From a bacterium (lineage in GTDB: Bacteria > Patescibacteriota > Microgenomatia > Daviesbacterales > UBA10151), in contig JAUSJM010000011.1 of NCBI GenBank assembly GCA_030647265.1, positions 1 through 44,170 of the forward strand: DNA of 44,170 nt, written 5' to 3'. Below, in pieces: positions 1-11,385 of the stretch (position 1 is the stretch's first letter; each line of letters starts with the position of its first letter). The translations under genes were made by a program, and so were the position numbers. The notes under the pieces were generated by a model, which worked only from the letters and a program-made list of their open reading frames with translations, did no database searches and was not told where the DNA came from.

Positions 1-1464
1 GAGACGGAATTGCCAAAATTGAAGGACTCTCCCAAGTTCGGATGTCAGAAATGATCGAGTTTCCCGGAGGAATCTATGGTTTAGCTTTAAACTTGGAGCA
101 ATACAGTGTGGGAGCCATTATCTTGGGAGATTTTACTAAAATCAAGGAAGGTGATGAGGTCAAGGCTACAGGAAAGTTGTTACAGGTGGTGGTGGGAGAT
201 GAGTTAGTCGGGAGAGTGGTTGATGCCCTAGGTAATCCCATAGACGGTAAGGGTCCGATTAAATCAAAGACCTTTTACCCCGTGGAGAAAGTGGCTCCCG
301 GTGTGATCACCAGAAAACATGTTTCGGTACCCCTTCAGACCGGTATTAAGGCTATTGACGCTTTAATTCCCATCGGTCGGGGGCAAAGGGAATTAATTAT
401 CGGTGACAGAAACACCGGTAAGACCACTATTGCTCTGGACACTATTATCAATCAAAATAATGTTATTTGTATTTATGTGGCGATCGGTCAAAAATCCTCC
501 AAGGTTGCCCAATTAGTAGCCCAACTGGAAGAAAACGAGGCTTTAGAACACACTGTGGTGGTGGTGGCCTCTGCCTCGGATCCTGCTCCTATGCAGTACC
601 TTGCCCCCTACTCCGGAACTGCTATTGGTGAATACTTTATGGATCAAGGTAAGGACGCTTTGATCATTTATGATGATCTTTCCAAACATGCTTGGGCTTA
701 TCGCCAGGTTTCCCTGCTACTTCGCCGGCCCTCCGGGCGCGAGGCTTACCCGGGTGATGTCTTTTACCTCCATTCCCGGCTTTTAGAGAGAGCTGCCAGG
801 TTAAATGAAGATTACGGTGGAGGTTCTCTTACCGCTCTGCCCATTATTGAGACTCAGGCTGGTGATGTTTCTGCCTACATTCCTACTAATGTTATCTCTA
901 TCACTGATGGCCAGATCTTTTTAGAATCCGATCTTTTTTATTCAGGTATCAGACCGGCTGTTAATGTGGGATTATCCGTCTCCCGGGTTGGTGGTGACGC
1001 CCAGCTAAAAGCTATGAAGTCAGTGGCCGGAAAATTAAAGCTGGATTTGGCTCAATTCAGGGAGTTGGCAGCCTTTGCCCAGTTTTCTTCTGATTTAGAT
1101 GCTGCCACTAAGGCTCAAATAGAAAGAGGGAGAAGGATCACAGAGATTTTAAAACAACCTCCCTTCAACCCGGTACCGATAGCAGAGCAGGTGGCTGTTT
1201 TGTATGCTGCTACTCAGGGTTTTTTGGATGAATTGGAGCTAGAAAAAATAAAGGAGTTTGAAAGTAAGTTTTTGTCTTACCTCAGGCTTTCGGAAAAGAA
1301 ATTATTAGATGAGATTTCTGAGAAGAAAGAGTTAAACGATGATCTTAAAGCCAGATTAGAAAAAGTCACCAAAAAGATATTGGGAAGTGTTACTGGTAAG
1401 GTTGCTGAGGAAGAGGTAGAGGAGGTTGGTAAGGAAGGAACCAAGGGAAGAAAGGGAGGAAATA

Positions 1465-1472
<8 letters not shown>
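1..1472 (+). CDS. atpA: ATP synthase F1 subunit alpha (5' end cut by window)
   Basis: Non-catalytic nucleotide-binding subunit of the F1 head of F-type ATP synthase. The reading frame is open from base 3, before the first ATG at 42, and reads [14 protein letters not shown], a normal early alpha-subunit segment, so the gene starts upstream of the window and only a short N-terminal piece is missing. Visible motifs are the P-loop GDRNTGKT, the segment [21 protein letters not shown], and the signature [14 protein letters not shown]. The C-terminal tail is charged and Lys/Glu-rich ([18 protein letters not shown]), longer and more repetitive than I expect for the family. The stop overlaps the start of atpG by 8 nt, indicating translational coupling. 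Family assignment is secure. Confidence 0.97.
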
Positions 1473-3805
<2,333 letters not shown>

Positions 3806-3828
3806 ATAAGATTAAGTAGTCCTATAGT

Positions 3829-3857
3829 TTGACATTTTAGCTGTAAAGAGTTATAAT
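3829..3857 (+). promoter_or_regulatory. Consensus sigma70 promoter, leaderless gene 3865
   Basis: TTGACA (3829-3834), 17-bp spacer, TATAAT (3852-3857): a perfect match. The ATG lies 7 nt beyond the -10 box, so the expected transcription start coincides with the start codon and there is no room for an SD. Confidence 0.85.
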
Positions 3858-3864
3858 ATACTCC

Positions 3865-4623
3865 ATGATTTGTGAAGCTGAACAAAAGCTATCTGTTCCA
3901 GTTCTTCGACTTTCGAGGGAAATGTATGATCCTGGCCTCCCTTATGAAGTAAGGGTGAATCCTCAAGTAATTGGGGACTTATTTCGAGACAACGGCTTAT
4001 CAGAAGAATTAATTGCAAAAAGAAAAATTACCTTTAGAAAGAGTATTTTAGGGGGATTTTTAGGTGGGGTGTGTTTTGGAGGGAACGGTGCTATAAATCT
4101 TGCCACCGACCATGCTTGGAAAAGTTATAGAGATGGAGTGAAGCTGGCAGAACAATTGTTAGAACATCGGAAGAAACCAAAGGATGAGCAATTTAAAAAT
4201 ATCTTGACTACTAAAAGGTTATCTCGCTACCTTGCGAACGTTTCTAGCGAGCATAAAGAACGGGCTTTGTGTTTTGCCCGTGAACTTATACGAAGAGGAG
4301 TAGAAAGAAATTTAAACACGAACCTTTTCCATGAAGCGAAACATTCTATTGATAGAGAAAGCCGACGCAACAGATTATTCTCTTCTCTGGTAGGCTTGGC
4401 TATGGTTCCTCCTGCAACGGCTGCTATTTATGCTATTGATGCCACCTCGCACCCTGCTCTACCTGTTTTGATCTTTGAGATTGTGGATATGGTATTTTTA
4501 GCAAGTATGATTGAATACAACTTTGATCCAAATGAAAGAAGTGCCAGAAAGTTTGCTCGACAGCTGAAGTATAATCCTAGATGGAATAATGCGATTACCT
4601 TTTTACCAAGGGATATTTCCTAA
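3865..4623 (+). CDS. Membrane protein with HExxH motif, possible zinc peptidase
   Basis: 252 residues, not recognised as a named family. There are weak hydrophobic stretches near residues 62-82 (Gly-rich) and two clearer ones near 175-215. Between them lies FHEAKHSID, an HExxH motif typical of zinc metallopeptidases, and after the membrane segments comes DPNERSARKFARQL, which resembles the downstream Glu-containing helix seen in ImmA- and M48-like peptidases. The motif pairing is what I see; peptidase activity is inference. It has its own consensus promoter and sits between atpD and atpC, so it is an inserted transcription unit rather than an ATP synthase part. The start is fixed by the promoter position. 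Confidence 0.6.
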   Translation: MICEAEQKLSVPVLRLSREMYDPGLPYEVRVNPQVIGDLFRDNGLSEELIAKRKITFRKSILGGFLGGVCFGGNGAINLATDHAWKSYRDGVKLAEQLLEHRKKPKDEQFKNILTTKRLSRYLANVSSEHKERALCFARELIRRGVERNLNTNLFHEAKHSIDRESRRNRLFSSLVGLAMVPPATAAIYAIDATSHPALPVLIFEIVDMVFLASMIEYNFDPNERSARKFARQLKYNPRWNNAITFLPRDIS

Positions 4624-4676
4624 GTAGGTTAATTCCTAGAATTTTGTGATATTTATTCTACACTTTAGCTTTTAGC

Positions 4677-4697
4677 TTCCCACATGGAGTGTGGGAA
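4677..4697. repeat. Inverted repeat hairpin
   Basis: TTCCCACA (4677-4684), 5-nt loop, TGTGGGAA (4690-4697): 8-bp perfect stem in the gap after the HExxH gene. No T-run follows on the plus strand, so it is not a standard terminator. Confidence 0.5.
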
Positions 4698-4730
4698 CAC
4701 GAAGTCATTTGTTGTCCTAGTTTGCCTGAA

Positions 4731-4759
4731 TTGACGGGAAGGTTGGAGTGATCTAGAAT
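4731..4759 (+). promoter_or_regulatory. Sigma70-like promoter, leaderless gene 4767
   Basis: TTGACG (4731-4736), 17 bp, TAGAAT (4754-4759). ATG at 4767 is 7 nt after the -10 box, the same geometry as the promoter at 3829. Confidence 0.75.
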
Positions 4760-4766
4760 AAATTCT

Positions 4767-5060
4767 ATGTTAGATGATAATGATTTAAAGAGAATTGGCC
4801 AGCTCATTTCTGAGAGCGAAGGAAGGTTGAGGAAAGATTTAGGCCAAGAAATTATTGATTCAGAAAGAAGAGTAATCAAAGAAGTAGGTAATTTTGTTAC
4901 CAATAATTTATTACCTCAACTTAATGATAAAGCTGAAAAACATGTTACAGATAGGCTAGATAACCGTCTAGATAAAATGGCAGATCAGGTGAATGATTAT
5001 GAAAGTAGGCTTAAGAAACTAGAAAAGAGATCTTCTGCTTCCCTTATCCCAGCTGTTTAA
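4767..5060 (+). CDS. Small coiled-coil protein, function unknown
   Basis: 97 residues, almost wholly charged and helical, with heptad-like spacing of Leu/Ile/Val through residues 5-90; no membrane segment and no cysteine. Probably a soluble coiled coil. Start chosen because a promoter places the transcript start at this ATG. It converges on the carbonic-anhydrase-like gene, whose stop lies 2 nt further on. No recognisable domain. Confidence 0.6.
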   Translation: MLDDNDLKRIGQLISESEGRLRKDLGQEIIDSERRVIKEVGNFVTNNLLPQLNDKAEKHVTDRLDNRLDKMADQVNDYESRLKKLEKRSSASLIPAV

Positions 5061-5062
5061 AA

Positions 5063-5428
5063 TTAGGTAATCTCTTCAAAAGTACCACCTAGGTGAAGGT
5101 AGTAGGTTTCTACTTCTAGATCTGGAAACTTTTCTTTTACTTTTTGAGCAGCATTTTTGAGGTCTTCATGATGTCTTTTATCAGTTCCCTCTTTTCCATA
5201 AGCCCCACAATCCTCATGGTTTATAAAAACCACTTTCTTAATATGATGGAGTTTTTGGGAAACCTCAATTTGTTTTAAGATAGCTTCTAAATCATGAACC
5301 CCCTCGGCAAAGGCCACCCTATCATAACTTTTAGGATGGAAATTTTGGGAGATCCAGGAGTTAATATATTCCTGAAACCTGAAATCGATACATGTAACTA
5401 TCACTGCTTCACAAAAATGGTCTGACAT
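5063..5428 (-). CDS. Short beta-carbonic-anhydrase-like zinc protein
   Basis: 121 residues. CIDFR near the N-terminus and NHEDCGAYG in the middle match the C-x-D-x-R and H-x2-C zinc-site motifs of beta-class carbonic anhydrases. The protein is far shorter than classical enzymes (about 200 residues) and lacks their N-terminal helices, so it belongs to a minimal carbonic-anhydrase-like group whose activity I cannot assert. Upstream on the minus strand is TTGAGG with TATAAA/TAAAAT about 7-9 nt before the ATG, again suggesting a leaderless mRNA. No signal peptide. Confidence 0.7.
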   Translation of the reverse strand: MSDHFCEAVIVTCIDFRFQEYINSWISQNFHPKSYDRVAFAEGVHDLEAILKQIEVSQKLHHIKKVVFINHEDCGAYGKEGTDKRHHEDLKNAAQKVKEKFPDLEVETYYLHLGGTFEEIT

Positions 5429-5480
5429 GGAATAGATTTTATACTAAAGAAGGTAATTTCCTCAAGAGGCTAAAGAAGAG

Positions 5481-5876
5481 TTACTCACTTTTTGCAAGAA
5501 AGAGGGAGGTTAGGCCAACTCCAAAAGCTATTGCCGGTAGTAATAAATTTTCTTTTGGATTTTGTTGAATTATAGGAACAGTTATCATGATGTCTCCAAC
5601 TAAAATGGCTGCTCCTGTAACAGCTAGAACTAACTTTCTTCTAAGATGAGGAAGGTAAGGGTGATTTAGCCTGCTAACTCCCCGATTAGCCATAACTTGC
5701 CTATACTCAATTGAGCTGCCATGTAGTTTGACTTTATCTAAATCAGCTTGAGCTTCTGCTTCATTAGGAGTGACCATAGCCCGCTTTATAAGTGCAGATC
5801 GATCAGCAGGAGAAAGTGGATCATGCCTGACCACTGATTCACGTGGACTGATTTGGTTTGAAGGGACTTCTGACAT
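5481..5876 (-). CDS. Small membrane protein, unknown function
   Basis: 131 residues from ATG 5876: a soluble, charged N-terminal part of about 80 residues, then two hydrophobic helices near the C-terminus (LVLAVTGAAILVGDIMITV and LLLPAIAFGVGLTSLFLA). The frame extends 13 codons further to a TTG, but that TTG lies inside the -35 box of a consensus promoter, so the downstream ATG is chosen. Family not recognised. It is divergent from atpC. Confidence 0.6.
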   Translation of the reverse strand: MSEVPSNQISPRESVVRHDPLSPADRSALIKRAMVTPNEAEAQADLDKVKLHGSSIEYRQVMANRGVSRLNHPYLPHLRRKLVLAVTGAAILVGDIMITVPIIQQNPKENLLLPAIAFGVGLTSLFLAKSE

Positions 5877-5886
5877 ATTGGTAGCT

Positions 5887-5915
5887 ATTATATAATATTC
5901 GAATCCTTTTGTCAA
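5887..5915 (-). promoter_or_regulatory. Consensus sigma70 promoter for gene 5876
   Basis: On the minus strand TTGACA (5915-5910), 17 bp, TATAAT (5892-5887): perfect match. The ATG is 10 nt after the -10 box, leaving a leader of only a few nucleotides. Confidence 0.85.
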
Positions 5916-5939
5916 ATATTATAGGTCTTAAGTCCGGTC

Positions 5940-5968
5940 TTGAAGCTGGTACTTAAAACGTTTAAAAT
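5940..5968 (+). promoter_or_regulatory. Promoter for atpC
   Basis: TTGAAG (5940-5945), 17 bp, TAAAAT (5963-5968), ATG 8 nt later. It gives atpC its own, probably leaderless, transcript separate from atpAGD. Confidence 0.7.
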
Positions 5969-5976
5969 TATCCAGT

Positions 5977-6387
5977 ATGAGTAAGCTTCAGTTAAAAATA
6001 GTTACCCCGGAGAAAGAAATTTATGATGGTGAGGTGGAGATGGTGACAGTTACTACTCCTGATGGGGAGATTGGGATTTTACCCTACCATGCTAACTTAA
6101 TGGCTCAAGTGATTCCCGGAGAGTTAAGAATTAAAGTGGGAGACAAGGTGGTTCCTATGGCGATAGGTTCAGGACTGCTGCAGATGAGTGACAATACCCT
6201 TATTCTAGCCACAGATATGGCAGAAAAAGCCGAGGATATTGATGAAAGAGCTGTAGAAGAAGCCAAAGAAAGAGCTAAGGCAGCTTTGGAACAAACTCTT
6301 ACTGATGAGGAATATGCTGTCTCCTTGGCTACCCTGGAAAAAGCTTTGGCCCAGTTGAAGGTAAAAAGAAGACACCACCATCCCTAG
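5977..6387 (+). CDS. atpC: ATP synthase F1 subunit epsilon
   Basis: 136 residues, full length. The N-terminal beta-sandwich shows LKIVTPEKEIYDGEVEMV and GEIGILPYHANLM; the C-terminal helical hairpin (from about residue 85) is charged and Ala-rich, ending in Lys/His-rich residues. Epsilon couples rotation to F0 and restrains ATP hydrolysis. Unusually it is separated from atpD by about 2.2 kb holding four unrelated genes and has its own promoter. The DUF1361 gene follows after 9 nt, probably in the same transcript. Confidence 0.95.
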   Translation: MSKLQLKIVTPEKEIYDGEVEMVTVTTPDGEIGILPYHANLMAQVIPGELRIKVGDKVVPMAIGSGLLQMSDNTLILATDMAEKAEDIDERAVEEAKERAKAALEQTLTDEEYAVSLATLEKALAQLKVKRRHHHP

Positions 6388-6396
6388 AGGATACTG

Positions 6397-6972
6397 ATGG
6401 AAATTTTATTAGATAATACTGCCTGGATGGGATATAACATCTTCCTCTCAGTTTTGGGGGTTACTTTTGGTTACCTTTTTCTCTATAGCAAAACTTCTGT
6501 CTACAAGACCTTATTTTTTATTCTCTGGCTGCTTTTTTTGCCTAACACCATCTATTTAGTGACAGACCTGCAGCATTTTTATGAGCAATTTTTAACATTA
6601 GAACTATTTAGTCAGCTTATCCTGGTGGTCCAATATGTGATTGTTTTTACCTTAGGAGTTATCACCTATCTTTTAGGGTTCTATCCCCTGGAGAGGGCTT
6701 TATCCAAAAGTAGATTTAAAAAGATTGTTTCTAAAAACTTTATCTTAGTTTTGGCTAATTACCTCATGGCTTTTGGAGTGGCTTTGGGAAGAATTGAAAG
6801 AAATAACTCCTGGGACATTTTTACTGATCCTCTAAAAGTGGTATCCTCCAGCCTGAATTTACTTTTTTCTCCCTCAGCTTTAATCTATATCCTCTTATTT
6901 GGAACTTTCAGCACTCTCCTCTATTTTTCCTGTAGAGATATTTTTAAAAGAAAAGTCCACTTATTGAGGTAG
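6397..6972 (+). CDS. DUF1361-family membrane protein
   Basis: 191 residues with about six transmembrane helices. LLFLPNTIYLVTDLQHF and GRIERNNSWD match the conserved LPN-x2-Y-x2-TD and GR-x-x-R-NSWD motifs of the DUF1361 family, whose function is unknown. Start at ATG 6397 with a weak SD (AGAGG, 6386-6390) overlapping the end of atpC, so it is likely co-transcribed with atpC. Confidence 0.8.
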   Translation: MEILLDNTAWMGYNIFLSVLGVTFGYLFLYSKTSVYKTLFFILWLLFLPNTIYLVTDLQHFYEQFLTLELFSQLILVVQYVIVFTLGVITYLLGFYPLERALSKSRFKKIVSKNFILVLANYLMAFGVALGRIERNNSWDIFTDPLKVVSSSLNLLFSPSALIYILLFGTFSTLLYFSCRDIFKRKVHLLR

Positions 6973-6996
6973 CTTTTTCAAACCATTGTTCTTGTG

Positions 6997-7079
6997 TCCG
7001 GAGGGAAGGATTCGAACCTTCGTAGGGAAATCCCGTCAGATTTACAGTCTGATGCAATTGGCCACTCTGCCACCTCCGG
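6997..7079 (-). tRNA. tRNA-Tyr(GTA)
   Basis: Class II tRNA on the minus strand: acceptor stem CCGGAGG/CCTCCGG, anticodon loop CTGTAAA between TCAGA and TCTGA, long variable arm, T-arm with TTCGAAT. A73 discriminator; CCA is not encoded. Confidence 0.95.
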
Positions 7080-7099
7080 GCAGACTATATTTTACCAAG

Positions 7100-7128
7100 T
7101 TGAGCCCTTTTAGTCTACCTGATATACT
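7100..7128 (+). promoter_or_regulatory. Promoter for the penicillin-binding protein
   Basis: TTGAGC (7100-7105), 17 bp, TATACT (7123-7128). ATG at 7137 is 8 nt after the -10 box, again leaderless geometry. Confidence 0.75.
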
Positions 7129-7136
7129 AACGCTAT

Positions 7137-9698
7137 ATGGCCTTCAAACGCCTTAACCATAAACACTCCGAGTATCCAAGCCAATTAAACTTTCTTTCCC
7201 GTTTATCCACCGGAGTTTTAGCCATGGTTTTAGGGGGTATGCTGCTGATGGTTTTAGTAGTAATCTTTTTTATCACTCAGGTTCCCTCCCCGGACCAACT
7301 GACTAACCGCAGTGTGGCCCAGGCCACCAAGATTTATGACCGTAATGGAGAGCTTTTATATGACATCTTTAAAAACGAAAACCGCACCCCAGTGAAACTT
7401 ACCGATATTCCTCCGGTGGTTAAAGAAGCTACCATCTCCATTGAAGACAAGGATTTTTATAAACACCAGGGGTTTTCCGTGGTGGGCATCGTTCGTTCCT
7501 TTATTGATTTGATACTCCACCACCAAGTGGAAGGAGGAGGTTCAACCTTAACTCAGCAGTTGGTTAAAAATGCCCTACTTTCCGGAGAGAGAACCGTCAC
7601 CAGAAAACTTAAGGAGTTTATCCTGGCTGTCCAGGTGGAACGGGTCTATTCTAAAGACCAGATTTTAGAGATGTACCTTAACGAGATCCCCTATGGAGGG
7701 ACAGCCTACGGAATTGAAGCTGCCTCCAATTTGTATTTTGGAAAACATGCCAAGGATTTGGATTTAGCGGAGAGCTCTCTTTTAGCCGGTCTTCCCCAGA
7801 TGCCTTCTGTCTACTCCCCTTATGGGACACACCCGGAGTTGGCCAAGGTCCGTCAGGCAGAAGTGTTAAGAAGAATGACGGAAGACGGTTATATCACCAA
7901 AGCTCAAGCTGAGGCAGCCAAAAATGAACCCCTTACTTACCGTACCTCCCAAAGCGAGATCGGTTTTAAGGCTCCCCACTTTGTGTTATATGTCAAGCAA
8001 AAACTGATCGAACAGTTCGGAGACAAATTAGTGGAACAAGGTGGTCTAAAGGTGACAACTACTTTGGATTATAAACTGCAGGAGAAAGCAGAAAAGATTG
8101 TTCAAGATGAGGTAGAAAAACTCAAAGACTTCAAAGTTGGTAACGGAGCGGCGGTGGTGATGAATCCTAAAAATGGTCAAATCCTCTCTTTGGTAGGCAG
8201 TAAGAATTATTTTGGGGATTCTGAGCCTGCCGGTTGTGTTGAGGGGAGAACCTGTGTTTTTGAGCCCAATGTGGATGCTGCTTTAAGCATCAGACAGCCC
8301 GGTTCTGCCACCAAGCCCATTACCTACTCTGCAGGTTTACAGAAAGGTTATACCGCTGCTACTACCTTGATTGATGTAAAAACTGATTTTCCCGGGGGTG
8401 ACCAGCCTACTTATACTCCAGTCAACTATGATGGCCAGTTTAGGGGCCCGGTCCAGGTAAGGTATGCCCTGGGGAATTCTTATAACATCCCGGCAGTAAA
8501 GATGCTGGCTTTGGTGGGGGTAAAAAATGTCATGGACTTGGGTTACAGGATGGGGCTTTCTACCTGGGAACCAACAGAAGAAAATGTTAACAGTGTGGGG
8601 CTATCACTAACCTTGGGAGGCAGAGAGGTAAGACTGCTGGATCTGACTTCTGCTTTTGGGGTACTGGCTGCCGGAGGAATAAAACATGACCCTGTATCAA
8701 TCTTAAAAGTGGAAGATGCCAAAGGTAAAACTTTATATGAATACCAAGATTCTGAGGGGACAAAGGTTCTGGAGCCGGGAATTGCCTTTATTATTTCCAA
8801 CATCCTGGCTGACAATGGAGCCAGATCAGCTGCTTTTGGCTCTAACTCAATACTAAATATTCCTGGGAAGACAGTGGCTGTTAAAACCGGAACTACCGAT
8901 CAGAAAAGAGACAACTGGACGGTAGGTTTTACTCCTTCTTTTGTGGCAGGAGTGTGGGTGGGAAATAATAACAATGAGATTATGAACCCAGCCATTGCCT
9001 CCGGTGTGACAGGTGCTTCCCCCATCTGGCAAAAGGTGATGATGGCAGCTTTACAGGGTAAGGATGATGAGAAGATAAATCAACCGGATGGTATTTCCTA
9101 TGTTGATATAAATGGGCTGATGGGTGGACAGCCGAAGGACGGTTCTCCTACCAGAAAAGAGTACTTTGTGAGGGGTACTGAACCTAATTCTGTCTCTCCT
9201 GCTTATCAAAACCAAAAGGTTTGTAAAAATAACCCCCATAGGCTTTCCGGTGACGGTGAAGATGGAGATCAAAAAGATGTCATTGTTTTAAAGGAGGATG
9301 ATCCCACTGGGGCTGATAAGTGGCAGATTGGGATAGACACCTGGGTGCTAACCTCTGCTGATGCCAGGTTGGTGGGAGCTACCAGGGGCTGTTCTGGTAT
9401 CCCTGGTTTTTCCGGGGGTGGAGGTACTGGTGGGGTGATCAGTATTGTTAATGTCAGCAATGGAGCTAATGTTCCCCGGGTTTTTGATGTCTTAGCTAAA
9501 GCTAACTCTCCTCTAGGGGTCAAAAGGATTACCTGGCTCATTGATGGAGCCCAAAAGAATGTTCAAACTAGTGAACCCTTTGCCCAGCATGTAGAGTTTC
9601 CCTCTGGAGATAAAGGTTCTCATACCATTACAGTAACTTTAGAAGATAATAATGGAGGGATTTTTTCTTCTTCAATCGGCGTTACAGTGTCTTTGTAA
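7137..9698 (+). CDS. Class A penicillin-binding protein (glycosyltransferase/transpeptidase)
   Basis: Bifunctional peptidoglycan synthase at the outer face of the membrane, 853 residues. One N-terminal transmembrane helix (about 27-48) is followed by a GT51 domain with IEDKDFYKHQG and GGGSTLTQQLVKN, then a transpeptidase domain with SxxK (GSATKPITY, about residue 388), SxN (NSYNIPAV, about 446) and KTG (VKTGTTDQ, about 582). The last 85 residues form an Ig-like/Big domain (NGANVPRVFDV...GSHTITVTLEDN). Start set by the promoter. Its 3' end overlaps the convergent pheT by 17 nt. Organisation is like PBP1A/PBP1b; I leave the symbol open. Confidence 0.93.
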   Translation: MAFKRLNHKHSEYPSQLNFLSRLSTGVLAMVLGGMLLMVLVVIFFITQVPSPDQLTNRSVAQATKIYDRNGELLYDIFKNENRTPVKLTDIPPVVKEATISIEDKDFYKHQGFSVVGIVRSFIDLILHHQVEGGGSTLTQQLVKNALLSGERTVTRKLKEFILAVQVERVYSKDQILEMYLNEIPYGGTAYGIEAASNLYFGKHAKDLDLAESSLLAGLPQMPSVYSPYGTHPELAKVRQAEVLRRMTEDGYITKAQAEAAKNEPLTYRTSQSEIGFKAPHFVLYVKQKLIEQFGDKLVEQGGLKVTTTLDYKLQEKAEKIVQDEVEKLKDFKVGNGAAVVMNPKNGQILSLVGSKNYFGDSEPAGCVEGRTCVFEPNVDAALSIRQPGSATKPITYSAGLQKGYTAATTLIDVKTDFPGGDQPTYTPVNYDGQFRGPVQVRYALGNSYNIPAVKMLALVGVKNVMDLGYRMGLSTWEPTEENVNSVGLSLTLGGREVRLLDLTSAFGVLAAGGIKHDPVSILKVEDAKGKTLYEYQDSEGTKVLEPGIAFIISNILADNGARSAAFGSNSILNIPGKTVAVKTGTTDQKRDNWTVGFTPSFVAGVWVGNNNNEIMNPAIASGVTGASPIWQKVMMAALQGKDDEKINQPDGISYVDINGLMGGQPKDGSPTRKEYFVRGTEPNSVSPAYQNQKVCKNNPHRLSGDGEDGDQKDVIVLKEDDPTGADKWQIGIDTWVLTSADARLVGATRGCSGIPGFSGGGGTGGVISIVNVSNGANVPRVFDVLAKANSPLGVKRITWLIDGAQKNVQTSEPFAQHVEFPSGDKGSHTITVTLEDNNGGIFSSSIGVTVSL

Positions 9699-11385
9699 GA
9701 GGATCTAGATCAATTTCTAAGACAACTATTCTTTTTTCTGTTCCAAATCGGTTAACAATTCTGGGATGAATTTCTCCTAGAACTCCTAAATTCTGACCGT
9801 TAGAGAAGACTCTTAAAAACCTGGTGGGATGGAAAACAATTTTTTCCCTCTCATCATGTTCCCCTGGTTCTAGAGAAACTTTAAGCCTTAAATCAGTAAC
9901 TACTTTCTGCCAGAGGGTATGGAGTTTTTGTACTGGGTTATCAGTCTTATCAACTAAAGCAATAGATAAGACATATTTTTCCAGAGGACCGCTTTCTGTT
10001 GGCAGATAAACTTTCCCTACCTCAAAGATAGCCACTTCCTTAAATGATTTTAGGTTCTCAGCCACCTTTTCTACTAAATTAGGAGCAATTCTGACCCTTA
10101 AGTATTCTGTTTCTTTAGACATAGGGTTAGCTATTTTGAGAAGCTTTTGGGGAGGGACCTCAAAGTTTTTTAAAACTTGAGTGGAAAAGAAAGAATAGGT
10201 TTGGATCTCGTCAAGACCTACATCAACTAGAGCATGCTTAAGTTTGGAAATAAATTCAAAAAGGCTTTGGTCTATCTTTTCAGGCAGCTCTCCTTCAAGC
10301 TTCTTAGAGGGAATATTCTCATAGCCATACATTCTGGCAACTTCCTCTATCACATCAGCTTCAATTTCTACATCCATCCTCCAATAAGGTGGAACAACTC
10401 TCCAGCCCTCCCCTGCCTTGTTAACTTGAAAGTGGAGTTTTTCTAAGGAATCTTTAACAAATTCAGGTTTGATATCAATTCCAATAAGGGAATTAAACCT
10501 TTCCTGGGATACCTCAATTTCTTTTGGTTTTTCCTTAAAGTGATCAATAATAGAAATAGCAGTAAGTTTCCCTCCTAGTTCTTCATACATCTGAACTACT
10601 GCTGCTACAGCCTGAAGAAGCCTTACTTTTATTAGACCATGCTGGAATCTTTTACTGGCCTCAGAAGGGAGGTTTAACCTGCCAGCTGTTTTTCTGATAG
10701 TACTGGGATTAAAAATAGCTGCTTCCAGTAAAATGGTAGTGGTAGATTCAGAAACTTCAGAATCTTTTCCTCCCATTACCCCAGCTAACCCCACAGATTT
10801 TTCCGGATCAGCAATAACCATATCAATGGGTTCTAAAACCCTCTTTTTGTTGTCTAAAGTGACTAACTTTTCCCCGGTGTGAGCCATTCTGACGATTAAA
10901 GTTTGATCTTTAACCCTATGAGCATCAAAAGCATGGGTAGGCTGGCCATATTCCAGCATTACTAAGTTAGTGACGTCAGCCGCATTGTTTACTGATCTCA
11001 TCCCTGAGTCAGTTAATTTTTTGATCCACTCCGGAGAGGATGCTCCAACTTTTAACCCTTCAATCTTAGCAATACAATAAAGGGGGCAGTTTTCTGTAGA
11101 TTCAATTTTTACGGGTGTCTGAGGGAGTTTCTGTTTATTCCATGGATATTCAGATTCCCTAGGTTCCTTAAAGGTAACTTCAGAATCAGTAACAGCTGCT
11201 ACTTCATAGGCTACACCTCTCATAGATAGTAAATCTGCCCTGTTGTATCCCTTCATGTCCAGTTCAAAGAAGTTATCTGTCACCTCTCGAACACCAACAG
11301 TCCTAAGGTCCACCAAACTGATGGTTTTTTCCAAAGAAGTTTTTAATTTAACCAGCTCCTGAAGCCAAGAAGTGGAGACTTTCAT
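9682..11385 (-). CDS. pheT: Phenylalanyl-tRNA synthetase beta subunit, minimal form
   Basis: 567 residues against about 800 in typical bacteria. Present: the N-terminal start (MKVSTSWLQELV), the B3/B4 core with editing region (GMRSVNNAADVTNLVMLEYGQP, AGVMGG), the B5 domain (VPPYWRMDVEIEADVIEEVARMYGYE) and the catalytic-like fold ending GEIHPRIVNRFG. Absent: the EMAP/OB tRNA-binding domain that normally follows the first 40 residues, and the C-terminal FDX-ACB anticodon-binding domain; the protein stops about where FDX-ACB would begin. Start overlaps the pheS stop (ATGA) with SD AGGAGGAG inside pheS. Assignment sure; the missing domains are seen directly in the length and order. Confidence 0.95.
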   Translation of the reverse strand: MKVSTSWLQELVKLKTSLEKTISLVDLRTVGVREVTDNFFELDMKGYNRADLLSMRGVAYEVAAVTDSEVTFKEPRESEYPWNKQKLPQTPVKIESTENCPLYCIAKIEGLKVGASSPEWIKKLTDSGMRSVNNAADVTNLVMLEYGQPTHAFDAHRVKDQTLIVRMAHTGEKLVTLDNKKRVLEPIDMVIADPEKSVGLAGVMGGKDSEVSESTTTILLEAAIFNPSTIRKTAGRLNLPSEASKRFQHGLIKVRLLQAVAAVVQMYEELGGKLTAISIIDHFKEKPKEIEVSQERFNSLIGIDIKPEFVKDSLEKLHFQVNKAGEGWRVVPPYWRMDVEIEADVIEEVARMYGYENIPSKKLEGELPEKIDQSLFEFISKLKHALVDVGLDEIQTYSFFSTQVLKNFEVPPQKLLKIANPMSKETEYLRVRIAPNLVEKVAENLKSFKEVAIFEVGKVYLPTESGPLEKYVLSIALVDKTDNPVQKLHTLWQKVVTDLRLKVSLEPGEHDEREKIVFHPTRFLRVFSNGQNLGVLGEIHPRIVNRFGTEKRIVVLEIDLDPLTKTL

